From Tremella fuciformis (taxonomy: Eukaryota > Basidiomycota > Tremellomycetes > Tremellales > Tremellaceae), in assembly GCA_032768795.1 (NCBI GenBank), contig CP136497.1:1520972-1584971 (forward strand): a stretch of DNA of 64,000 nt. The letters are read 5' to 3'. The notes under the pieces are model-generated. The model ran no database searches, was not told the origin of the DNA, and worked only from the letters and a program-made list of their open reading frames with translations. The position numbers and the translations under genes were made by a program. Shown here in pieces: positions 9,901 to 18,595 of the stretch (the stretch's first letter is position 1; the number at the start of each line of letters is the position of its first letter).

Positions 9901-11169
9901 CTCATAGAGCGGGGCAAGCTTGAGCGAGCTGCCCTCCTTCAGCTCGATCTTCATGTCATAAGCTCGGTGCGGTGCAAGAGTCTCGACGCCCTTCCTGGGG
10001 TGGAAGACGTCGAGGAACTCCAGGTACTGGTCAGGAACGCTGGCGGCAATCAGCTGAATCTCGGCCTCAGAGAGTTCGGCGGGCGGTTCGAAAGAGGGCC
10101 ATGAGCTGAGCTCATCCAACTGGTCGAACCTCAGCGAGCTCGGCGAGTCTGTGGCTACCGCGCACAGTTTCAGCTCTTCAGCCACCGCAACGAATGGCCA
10201 GCGGCAGGGAAGAGTCACGGGGATGGAGTTTGAGCGAGAGAACGCGCGTTTCTTTGTTCCCATCCGCCTCTTTCTAACTCGCCTCTTCCCCGGCTGCTGC
10301 TTCCTCAGCGAGGGCTCGGCGCTTGGCGACCGTCCTGCTCGATCATCCTTGGTCGACAAGCAGGGGGAAGGCAAGGTGTTGGGCAGCTCAGGATCAACGG
10401 ACTCGGTAGGGACAGCGGGGCAAGGGGAAGAGCAGGGCTCAGGATCAACGGGCACAGGGGACTCGGCGGACGCAGCGGATGTAGGGAACTCGATAGACTC
10501 GGCGACTTCAGGGGACACGGTGGACTCGGTGGGTTCAGGGGACACGGTGGAGCTCGGCGGCGGAGAGAGAGAGAGAGATGAAGGGATTGACTCGGCGACA
10601 TTGGAAGTGGGAACGGGCTCTGCCCAACCTTGCGAGGGTGCTCCCGTGACAGTTCCCTCGCCGAAGTCGATTACAACTCGGCGAGTTCGCAGCCACGGGT
10701 AGCCCAACACTGCATCAGCTCCATTCAAGCGCGTGAGCTCGAACCTTGCTGTGCCAGCATACTGGCCCACCTCGACTCGCTCGCGAGAGAAGTGAGTCAG
10801 CGGGCCATCAGACGACTCTACTCCGTCAAACAAGGTGAGTCCGACGGGCTTGTCGTACGCATTGAGGGCAATGCGGTGTCGCTCGGCGAACGACTTGGCG
10901 AGGAAGTTAGCGGAGGCTCCTGAATCCAGGAGGATCTTCGCGGGATGCCCGCTGATGCGACCTGCGACAACAGCGTGCGTGGGGTTGTCTAGGAGCCTCT
11001 CAGAGGCTGCCCAACCTTGTGGGGAATCAGTGTGAGTCACGGGTATACGGGTATCATCGATCTGGGATGAAGGAGAACGGGAACAGTCAGAGATTACGGT
11101 CGCGGCGAGTCGATGCGGAAAGGGATGATGCTCGCCGAGCTGTTGTCCACCATCCCTCAGGCTTTTGGG
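6952..11169 (-). CDS. Ty3/gypsy pol polyprotein with chromodomain, expressed by -1 frameshift
   Basis: The frame runs from the slippery site at 11169-11163 to the stop at 6952. It has no ATG near its beginning (the codon at 11040 is GTG), so expression as a Gag-Pol fusion is expected. Order: aspartic protease (LLDSGASANF); reverse transcriptase (YIDDII in place of the usual YVDD); RNase H (TDASAYGWGF); an acidic poly-Glu spacer; integrase HHCC zinc finger (H...H...CAVCQ); the DDE core (MDFIEPLP, VSDRGSKF, HPQTDGQTERVNQ); and a C-terminal chromodomain (RLEYLVEWLGFELTDEHATW). Length about 1,400 aa with no stop or frameshift. The C-terminus is close to the partial pol at 3-764 but the two differ at many residues. 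Confidence 0.93.
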   Translation of the reverse strand, partial: PKSLRDGGQQLGEHHPFPHRLAATVISDCSRSPSSQIDDTRIPVTHTDSPQGWAASERLLDNPTHAVVAGRISGHPAKILLDSGASANFLAKSFAERHRIALNAYDKPVGLTLFDGVESSDGPLTHFSRERVEVGQYAGTARFELTRLNGADAVLGYPWLRTRRVVIDFGEGTVTGAPSQGWAEPVPTSNVAESIPSSLSLSPPPSSTVSPEPTESTVSPEVAESIEFPTSAASAESPVPVDPEPCSSPCPAVPTESVDPELPNTLPSPCLSTKDDRAGRSPSAEPSLRKQQPGKRRVRKRRMGTKKRAFSRSNSIPVTLPCRWPFVAVAEELKLCAVATDSPSSLRFDQLDELSSWPSFEPPAELSEAEIQLIAASVPDQYLEFLDVFHPRKGVETLAPHRAYDMKIELKEGSSLKLAPLYEVAQDQKEAMRQILEREEAAGRIRPSNSPYGSPTFCVRKTDGVNWRMVVDYRHLNSATVPDAYPVPLISQVISDLGGSEWFSCFDLVSAYQLLRLAEGFESLTAFRTPFGMYESLVVRDGLRNAPAVFQHFLNELFSDLRQWVTVYIDDIIVHAKTLEELRRVTRLVLERVRGTSLFLKASKCRFEQRSVKFLGFLISKDGVAADPGYVQGVQEASRPKDLHEVRRFLGMASYYRRFVPHFAKVAGPLHHLTKASVGFHWDEEQEQAFQALKEKLSQAPVLAFFNPELPTIVQTDASAYGWGFVISQVNSANEEHPVAIESGSFKGAELNYTVTEKEFLAIVHAFRRKRHLLSQVHSTVITDHLNLTYWMEPRQLNPRQARWVEILAGFDYKIVYRPGKEGELPDALSRDSAYLPGPLMQQPQNFIQALPTADSSSTVSSSLRHLLRAATLGEIGVEEEEEEEVGEERVEVAELSPVLAELTSDAPTLSSTHPVLLGFCRRLGFSGEALLQRDPEGRLRVDGRLYVEPGPERVQILKRRHEAILAGHPGVTKTLELVKRDYAWLGLRRDVEAFVRACAVCQRTKTDRHRAHGFLQPLEIAERPWASISMDFIEPLPVSNGFDSILVVVDRLTKWAIFIPTTTRLNSAGLAELIIDHVVCQHGLPQSIVSDRGSKFTSKLWANLCKALGIKLSLSTAFHPQTDGQTERVNQVLEQYLRVFSTYQQDNWAKLLPCASFSYNNWKHSAIEMSPFVANFGYSPRWTEDLVNSENSEKEGADAGERLGLRKATELSDLHELCRANIEAANRDYARHYDAKHSSPPSFKIGDSVLLSLKNIETRRPMKKLDLKFGGPFEIIEQVNPVTYRLALPPSMKCHDVFHVNLLKPFQQPTLPGQSYEPPDPVEVDSELGESWEVAAILDSRIRRGRLEYLVEWLGFELTDEHATWEPLAHVSESAAELVADFHAAHPEKPSSAPKPRRGARRAV
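11122..11169 (-). promoter_or_regulatory. Programmed -1 ribosomal frameshift signal between gag and pol
   Basis: In gag frame the heptamer reads C CCA AAA (minus strand 11169-11163), a canonical XXXYYYZ slippery site two codons before the gag stop. After a 6 nt spacer, GGGATGGTG (11156-11148) can pair with CATCATCCC (11130-11122): nine pairs including one G-U, around a 17 nt loop that itself contains CTCG...CGAG. A -1 slip enters the open pol frame. Confidence 0.8.
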
Positions 11170-12422
11170 GCCTGTCCCTGGGCGGGAATCGGGGGCAGCG
11201 GCCTCGGCTTAGCGGTGGGGCAGTTAGCCAGCTGGTGGCCGGCCTGCCCGCACCGCAAGCAGAGCCCGCTGTGCAAACGGCGCTCCCTCTCGGCCTCCGT
11301 CAGAGACCCATCGGGGTTGCGCGTTGACTTCAGCAAGTCTGACCCAGAAGGGCCCGAACTCGCCGAGGACTCGCCGCGCTGCTCGCTGGGGCGAGCAGGC
11401 GGGAGCGACGCGCCCAAGCGCTCAGCCCATGGGCGTCGCGCTGGCGCTTCAGCCTTGGCATACTCCGGCTTGTGCTTTTCAGCCTTCGCCGCAGCAGCCT
11501 CCTCCAGCTTCCTCTCCTCCTCGCGATGACGGAGGCGATTGTCTAGAGGCACAATAAACTCGACGAGCTCGGTCAGCGAGTAGAACTCGCCGCGCTTAGC
11601 GATCTCGTCCTTAAGATGAGACTTGAGCCCATGGATGGCCCAGTCCACAATCGCGACCTGATCAGTGAAACCAGCAACCGCAACAAGCTCCCTGACCTTA
11701 GCGAAGTGCTCGGCAGCTGACTTGGTCTGCCGCAGCGCTCGAAGTTGTCGCTTTGCCGTACCCCGTTTGTCCGGGTCGCCGAAGGCGGACTTGAGGTACC
11801 TTTTGAACGCGTCCACCGTTGCGAGCTCGGCGGGTCGCGGCCGCATACCTACCATCGGCTCGACAGACTGAAGAGCCGGTCCCCGCAGGTACGAGATCAT
11901 GAACGAAACCATGATCTCCTCCGACTGGTACCTGCCCCCATGCAAACTGAACATCAGCTCGCACTGCAACAGGAACCCTTTCAGCTTGGCGGGATTCTCC
12001 CCAGAGAAGGTGTCAGGCTCCTTGACCTTCGGCTCCTTCGGCGCGCCGCTCGCTGAACTCGCCGGGCTGAACGAGGGAGCTCGCCCTCTTGGGCGGAGGA
12101 ACTCTTCTTCCTCCTGAAGCTCGAGGCGGGCTTCCTCAAAGGCTTCGCGGCGGATATTCCACCGCTCGAGCTCTTTCAAGAAGAGCGCCATGCTCGCCGC
12201 ATCACTGATGTCGGCGGGAGGTGTAGGCATTGGGCCCAAGCCTCGGCGAGCTCGCCGAGACTCTGACGCCCTGGGAGTGTCAGGCGGGGTAGCCCCGCCT
12301 TCTTCCTCCCTAGTCACGGTCACGGCAGGGGGAATGGGTGGTGCAGGAGGCTCCTCCTCGGGCTCATTGAGCCTGGGGGATCTCCTGGGTAGACGAGAGG
12401 ATTCAGGTGCGGAAGGAAACAT
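11157..12422 (-). CDS. Ty3/gypsy Gag
   Basis: 421 aa from ATG 12422. The N-terminal 120 residues are Pro/Glu-rich. A retrotransposon Gag capsid-type region follows (FSGENPAKLKGFLLQCELMF, then ...DPDKRGTAKRQLRALRQ), with a charged linker. Near the C-terminus lies a CCHC zinc knuckle, CLRCGQAGHQLANC, for RNA packaging. The reading frame ends at 11157 two codons after the slippery heptamer. It lies 110 bp downstream of the 5' LTR on the element's sense strand. Confidence 0.9.
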   Translation of the reverse strand: MFPSAPESSRLPRRSPRLNEPEEEPPAPPIPPAVTVTREEEGGATPPDTPRASESRRARRGLGPMPTPPADISDAASMALFLKELERWNIRREAFEEARLELQEEEEFLRPRGRAPSFSPASSASGAPKEPKVKEPDTFSGENPAKLKGFLLQCELMFSLHGGRYQSEEIMVSFMISYLRGPALQSVEPMVGMRPRPAELATVDAFKRYLKSAFGDPDKRGTAKRQLRALRQTKSAAEHFAKVRELVAVAGFTDQVAIVDWAIHGLKSHLKDEIAKRGEFYSLTELVEFIVPLDNRLRHREEERKLEEAAAAKAEKHKPEYAKAEAPARRPWAERLGASLPPARPSEQRGESSASSGPSGSDLLKSTRNPDGSLTEAERERRLHSGLCLRCGQAGHQLANCPTAKPRPLPPIPAQGQAPKA

Positions 12423-12513
12423 GATGAGGAGGGCTCAGAGAGGGAGAGAGAGGCCTCGACGAGATGAACGAGGAGAAACAGGACTCAGCGGTCTGGGTAC
12501 GTGTCCGACGGTA

Positions 12514-12529
12514 GTAGTCTTCTCCCAAT
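12514..12529 (-). promoter_or_regulatory. Self-priming primer-binding site (pairs with 12892-12907 in the LTR)
   Basis: Two bases inside the 5' LTR edge, the element's sense strand reads ATTGGGAGAAGACTAC. Its exact 16 nt reverse complement lies inside the LTR at 12892-12907, and also in the other LTR. If transcripts start there (137 nt into the LTR), their 5' end can fold back onto this site and prime reverse transcription, as established for Tf1 and related chromoviruses. No tRNA 3' end is needed. Confidence 0.7.
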
Positions 12530-12531
12530 AC

Positions 12532-13044
12532 TGTCACGACGACCGCCTTCTCTGTCCAGGGCTCGGCGGGCACGTACTCCGAACGGTCGGCGTGGGGGTC
12601 GTTGACGTCGATAGGTATGAGCGAGTTGGGCGAGGAGCTCGGCGAGGGACTCGCTGAGCTCGGGGAGGTGAGCGAGGGGCTCGGCGAGGGACTCGCTGAG
12701 CTCAAGGAGGTGAACGGGTTGAGCGAGGGGTGCGGCGAGGGACTCGCTGAACTCGGCGAGCGGGAAGGTGAACTCGACGAGCGCGAGCGAGTTGAGGGAG
12801 GTAGACGGGGAACTCGGCGGGGGACTCGGTGTCACTGGCAAGCCAAGCGACGGGACGGAGCAGGCAGTCTACGTGTCTGCAGAGAACAACAATTGGGAGA
12901 AGACTACGGAACGTATCGCGCGCCCAGTCTTCCTAAGTATCCGTCGTCCCTCGGTGAGCTCGGCGAGTGATGCGTTGAATCAACGAGTCCGAGCTCCGTC
13001 TCCCCACGTGGCTTCCATGTGCTCTCCCTACGTCCGTCGTGACA
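12532..13044 (-). repeat. 5' LTR of the complete Ty3 element
   Basis: 513 bp, TGTCACGAC...GTCGTGACA. On the element's sense strand U3 would be about 137 nt and R+U5 about 376 nt, if transcription starts at 12907 as the self-priming site implies. Confidence 0.95.
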
Positions 13045-16000
13045 CGACCCATCGGGCGATCGATTAGGTCTGCCATGGCGTGTTCGCCCCGCCACGCAGG
13101 GGATCGCAGAGATGCGGAGATCGCTACATCGACGCTTTGACACAGATCGCTAATCAGCCAATTGGTCCACCACCTTGTCTGTTCCGAGAAATATCTCATG
13201 GTGTCATCTGTGTCCATTCCGAAGGTCCGTCCGAACGTTGTCATTCCCGCGATCACGTTTCCCGACTTGCGCTGTCGCTCCAATTCGCTTCGACCTACTG
13301 CGAACAAATCGAAGGTAACATCGGGCAAGACCGGCACAATGGAGACGAGGGGTCGCACGTCTGCCCAAACTATCTTCTGGTAGCGGACCAACGCCTCTGC
13401 CTCAAGAGCGTGTTGTTCTTCAAGTTTTACGGCTAGCACGGCATAATCAAACTCCACCAGTGGCGGGGCGTTTGTTTTGACCAACACAACCTCGGGCGAT
13501 TCTGACACTTTGTTGAGGGACCTGGACACCGCCTGGGACCGTTGTTTTACCCTCTTCGACCGAGCAGCCGCGCCAGCCATCAGGCTAGGAGATGGCGGTG
13601 GGGGTACGACACGTTCGCTGAGGCCTTTTGGGTGTGAGAGTGCAGTTCTTGCCATAGCTGCTTGTTGCAGGTTTCGATTCGAGATCGCGGCGACTATGGG
13701 ATTGATCTTGTCCTCTGCTGGCTTGACTGTTGACAAGGACGAAACCGCGATTCGTGGTACGGCTCGTTCGTAGACAAGGTAAATTGGTAGGAACGGTCCT
13801 CTAAAGGCGTCTTGCACGCCACTGAGCCTGGTCGCTCTATGATCGCTGAGTCTCCACCAATTTCCCTCGTGCCGCAAGATCAGACAATAATGCCCCGCAC
13901 TCGTGTCCACGCCCGATCGAACAATCACGTACGATAAACTATATCGTACATTTGAGGTCGCTCCCGAATTCGAGTAGAAGAGTGGAATGTCAACCTCATG
14001 TTCGATCGTGAAAGATAGCGATCGCTGAGCCTCGTCGGTCTCGAAGGCCTTCATTGGATATTGAGGATGAATTGCGAACAGATCGCCAAGCTGCGAATAG
14101 GCGATCACGGACTTCAGAAGATCATGGTGCCCGCAGCTCCCACAAGCCAAGGCAAGTGGCGGGAGGGCGTGTACACCCTCAATGGAGTGGCGCACGAGAC
14201 CAGTCACACTGCGATCGAACAGTGAATCGTTCGCCGGGTACGCGGTCTGGCTGATGCCATGAATACTGGTGCAGTCCTGTGATGGCAGATGAGATTCGCA
14301 TGCCCGACACTGGAAGCGAACTGCAGAAACGTGCTCAAATGCCAGCCGATAGCTGTGATCGCCGACCAAGGTATCCATGTGTTGGACTAGTTTTTCGAGA
14401 AACTCAACTGGATCGTGTTGGTTTGACGAGTGGTCATCGATCAGATCGGCATCTGATCATCAGACTTGAGCCGTGACGGCTTCGAATAACTCACTCATGA
14501 GACGTTCTTGAAGGCCCATGAGTGTTACAGCTGCACCGTTCTGGATCGCCTCTCTTGCTTGCAAAATGTACGGGAAAACGGCACCGGCTGGATTTTCCGT
14601 CTGAAGAAGTTTTGCGCGATTCGCGGAGTCCAGGCTATCGAGCGCCGCCAGACGCGACCACATTCCCAGGATACACAGGGCAAAGCAGTCCGTTGATGGA
14701 TTCAAGAATCCCGTGGGAGGCAATTGTGGGGTCAATTTTCCCGGTCGCGGAGTCAAGCTTGATCGCTGTGCCTTCTGGTGGGTTGGAAGCTTGTGGGTTC
14801 GCGATATGACGTGAGGAGCAGGACCAGATACTCGAGACGCTTCACCGGACCCCTTTTCTGCATGATCGCTCGCCCGAGCGCCAATTCCCCGGGAGACAGA
14901 TTGGGCCAGGTCTTCCGCCTGGTCGCTGATCGCGATCACGGGTTTATGGGGTACCTCAGTTGTTGCAAAGGGCTTGAGCAGCTGAGTCGAAGGTTGATGT
15001 CGTCTTGCGATCGGCCCAACAGACCACGATCCATCGAGATCGGTCTCAAGCAGTCCATTCTCGGCGTTTGTGTATGTCCAATCAAAGTTGCCCAGAACCT
15101 CGTCAATCTCTCGCTTTGTCTCAGCGCCCAAGACGAACGCAGAGTCATCCCCAGTCCCCTTACCCGCCTGTCCGGCCAATGAGCGCATGTAGCGTTGTAT
15201 CTTGGCGGAGGAATTGAAGGACTTCTGCTCGTAGGTGGTAATGTCATTTGCCGTTTCGAATGCGGCCATTGCCCAGAGATGTTCGCAGCGTTTTCCGGTT
15301 TGTTCGAATGCAGTGCAAGAGCAAAATTGTCGGGCATCGCACTCAGAGTTGCCGTTCGCACCTTGGAGGGGTGCTTCCGAGGCGATCCACCATCCGCAGT
15401 ACTGAATCTCTTTACCCGTATCTCCAGCGATCGAGAAGACCGGGTTCGCGCGCCCTCGGTATGCCAATGGAACCTCATTTTGGTCAAGGCGAAGGACGCG
15501 ATCGGCCTCCCAAGCATTGAATCCGGCGAACAGTTGTCGAACAAGCTTCGGATCAGGTCGCGATCGTTCCAGCCAGTTATGTCTATAAAAGGGGAAGTAG
15601 ATCTGAAGCAAAACCATGATGAGGCGGTCGATTCTGTAGATCAGTCGCGGCGCACCAGGCTGAAATTTTACGCACGGTTTGTTCATCCTGCACAGCAGGA
15701 ACACGGCGTCGAACGTCTTGAATAAAGCCTCCGCATAGTTGTTCGTTGACCACGGCCCGTCTCTGGTGATGTGCCCCGGCATTCCATAGTCCACGGCATG
15801 ATCCCTCCAGTGATCGCTAAACCACGTTCGCAGCAAATAGGAGGAGATGAACTCCCAAAAAGCTTCTCCTTGCCGGCCACCGCCCACCACGCCGCGCATA
15901 TCATTTTCGAAGTCTTTCCAGTATTGGTCCCATTGCGATCGATAGGGACATCTTTGGAGTCGGCGAATGAGGCGGAGAGCGGTCTCTGTATGGGTGTCGG

Positions 16001-18032
16001 AGATGGGGGTCGGCCCAAAATGCCCTCGCAACACTGCCCTGCAAGACTGCATCAGGTGAAACTGGCAAACTCTGATGCAACAGCCTGGGAATACTGTCAA
16101 GATCGCTCGCCGCTCGGCCCCGCTCGCATCGATCATGAACATGGCGGGCTTGAAGCCCTCCTGTACAATTGCGCGGCAGTTGTTCATAAGGTCTTCGTGG
16201 AACTGCGGAAGGCAAATTGGTTTGCGTTCGCCGTTTGCGATCGCCTTTGCTAGCTTGACAATTGCCTCCTTCAAGACACGCAGGAATGCCGTGTAATCCT
16301 CACCTCTGATCCGAGTATGCACGTTCGCCGCGACTAGATGGTCAATTGACGTGCTTGACTGTTCGCATAGGACTTGCCTGGGGTCATCCGGTGAGTGTCT
16401 CCCAACGTAGACACCATTGTCAATGGAGCCTTGAGGGAGTTCTTGTTCTTATGCGACGTGTCTAGAAACAGTCCCCGAACCGGGCCGTGAAGGATCGCGG
16501 CTTCCAAAGCATGCTGAGGAGCAATGATACACGAGAAGTCATCATCGAGGCTCTGAGGCATCGCGGCCCGTCCCTCAATCTCAGCAAATCGCAAGCTGCA
16601 AGTAAGCATCAGGTTCATTATGGAGAGACTCACTGAATGATATCACTGTGATGGATTTCCTGTAGCATGGCGATCGCGGCAACAGGGTCCGCGTGCAGCC
16701 TCTGGCGACGCAATGCGGTGCGAACAGAGGACTCATACACGCGACTCGAGGCAGGCAGGCGGTGGGGTGCTTCTCGCTGCAGAAACTGCAGATGCTCATC
16801 GGCCTCTATCATGTTCGATTGGAACCCTGAAACTGTCAACTGGTTCGCTTGCCATGAGAAATCAAACGCACGTATTCGCAGCTGAGTCGGCGTTGTTCCG
16901 ATTTGACTCGCCAGTCGTTGTAGAAGATTGCGAACGTAACCCGAAACTCGCAGACAGGAGAGTGACCATGGTCTCCGGTGACATGTCGGTAAGGTGATCC
17001 GACAAACACCTCTCTGGACGTCTCGTACTGTCATTCGCACCTTCGATCAGCTGATCGCCCCGTCTTCTTGCTGATCGCTTACCACCAACACCTGCCCGCA
17101 TTGCTCGTTCGACTCCGCAGTTTGCAATGGACTCGCAAGACGACGCCTCTTCCTGTGTCGATCCTCCTCATGAGAGGTCCCCACTCTCCGCTCGTCCACT
17201 TCATCAGTCGTCACGGGGATCATGCGATTGAAGAACTGCCTTGCTTTCACATAGGTGACAAACTCCTCAGTTCCGATCGAGCGCGATTGGGCTTTCTCGC
17301 CAGGGCAAGCCTCGTCACAGGCTCGCGAACACTTGAATATCGACCGCCAGACAAGCCGATCTGGCTCTAATCCTGTGCTATTAGGTATGGAGAGATGGAA
17401 TCGCCTTGATCGAATGTCTGCCGGAATGTATCCAGGAGGATCTATCGGTCGCACCTCGACACAAGCCGAGTATGTTTGCTGATAGATCTCCCAATCGTGT
17501 TCCTGCAAGCTTAGGCAATTGTTGACCATTATTAGAGCTGATGACCCACGAGAGCGTCGAAGACCTTGGGAAGATCCAAGAGAGCTACTTCCTGCTCGAA
17601 ATAGGAAGGTGTCTCATGCAGACGATCGTACAGGGAGACATGAAGCGCGTGTAGCTTGCGATCGAGCCCGGGGATGTCGACCAGGGGCTGTGTCACATAC
17701 ATGACTCGCTCACAAGCTGGCGCAAGCTTATCGATCAGAGCCCGAGTCCTTCTACCAGCTGATCGCGCTGAACATGGTGACCAAGGCGCGTCCGACTGCT
17801 GTGTCGCATGCGACCGATAGGAAGGTGGGACGCTGGAACCCTCAGAATGCTGGCTCGGAGTGACAGCTGCTGCTACGGGAGGGGTCGCCGGAGGAGGGTC
17901 AAAGAGCTCATTGGGCCTCTTTCTTGGCCCGTTAACATAGGCCTTCCGGGGACGCCCTGGGCCTCGACGAGGTGCTTGTGGCACGACACCGCCTGCGATC
18001 GCCAGGGCTATAGGCTTCTTGTCGTGAGTCAT

Positions 18033-18595
18033 TATGCGCGAGAGGTGTGAGCATGAACATAACACTGCATCTGTACTTTGTTTGTGTCTATGTCTAGGTT
18101 CGCCCTCAATCCTGCTCTGAGTCAAAGTCAGGGTTCAGCGTTGAATGATAGATGGTGACTCAAGTCGGTGCGATCAGGGTTGAAAATTTTTTGGGGCCAG
18201 CGAACAGCCAGATGAGTGCTTCTGACGTACTCTGAGAGGACTAGCTGCAGTGCAGAGAGCCAATCGCTGCCATATAACAAGAGTTGCGGGCTAGATGTAT
18301 GCGATCAGGGGACTGATGCACGGACTTGAGGGGTAAATGAGGAGCCCCACTGAAAGAAGTTGCGGGATAAATGGAGGAAATTGCCGGAAAAATTATACAC
18401 GCCTTTTGTGGCACCACCCCTCCTGGCTGGCCCCACCCTGGCCCCACATAACTCCACGTCCCACCTCCGCTTCCCGCTTGTAGGCGGCAACGCGGGGAAG
18501 CGAGGCTGCTTGCATTGAAATGCATATAGTCTACGCGTTCCAGTCCCCTGTTTCCTATTGCCAAGATTCTCATTGGCGCAGAAATAAGACTCACG
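18033..18595. other. Intergenic region between MULE gene and MFS exporter
   Basis: Divergent promoter region. It contains two TGCGATCAGGG-type motifs (about 18169 and 18300; a related GTGCGATCAGGAG lies at 3743 in the same orientation) and a C-rich stretch at 18412-18460. No gene and no convincing inverted-repeat end of the DNA transposon seen. Confidence 0.4.

Larger units (their letters stand above)
4424..13044 (-). mobile_element. Complete Ty3/gypsy chromovirus, 8,621 bp, with antisense accessory gene
   Basis: Two direct 513 bp LTRs (4424-4936 and 12532-13044) differ at about three positions by eye. They begin TGTCACGAC and end GTCGTGACA and are flanked by CGACC duplications. The element reads leftwards: 5' LTR, self-complementary primer site, gag (12422-11157), -1 frameshift signal, pol (to 6952), then an oppositely oriented Cys-cluster gene (5198-6860), purine tract and 3' LTR. 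All main ORFs are open and the LTRs are nearly identical, so the insertion is young and potentially active. It lies inside the MULE-USP-ULP1 gene. Confidence 0.95.
3812..18032 (-). pseudogene. MULE transposase - USP - ULP1 fusion gene, interrupted by Ty3 at 4424-13049
   Basis: Starts at ATG 18032. Exons joined by 41-56 nt introns give, in order: an AT-hook (RRGPGRPRK); a Cys-containing segment (FKCSRACDEACPG) resembling the DNA-binding region of MULEs; and the transposase core (first Asp in LFLDTSHKNKN, then MFMIDASGAERRAI and CQFHLMQS). A SWIM zinc finger (CSC...CEHLW) follows, then a USP Cys box (NPSTDCFALC) in the same ORF. A 42 nt intron (14499-14458, GTGAGT...GATCAG) leads into the rest of the USP: QHDPVEFLEKL, paired CXXC knuckles, and the His box GHYCLILRH...WWRLSDH. 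The frame reaches the Ty3 insertion at 13049. It resumes in phase at 4423 once one 5 bp repeat is removed, giving a C48/ULP1 domain (His in NLHFCTLAIF, Asp in VFYDG, Cys in DSYNCGPLA) and a stop at 3812. Transposition plus deubiquitinating/deSUMOylating activity is inferred from domains. The insertion separates the ULP1 part, so the gene is broken. No terminal inverted repeats found. Confidence 0.8.

Noticed and set aside
7081..10923. Plus-strand frames across the Ty3 pol gene
   Set aside because: Shadows of the conserved polyprotein; unlike the antisense gene at 5198-6860 they lack introns, domains or a homologue in the left element.
14458..14462. In-frame TGATGA between transposase and USP parts as evidence of two separate genes
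   Set aside because: It lies inside a canonical 42 nt GTGAGT...GATCAG intron, and the USP Cys box is upstream of it in the transposase ORF.
3740..18180. GTGCGATCAGG motifs at both ends of the MULE gene as terminal inverted repeats
   Set aside because: They are in direct, not inverted, orientation and only about 10 bases long.
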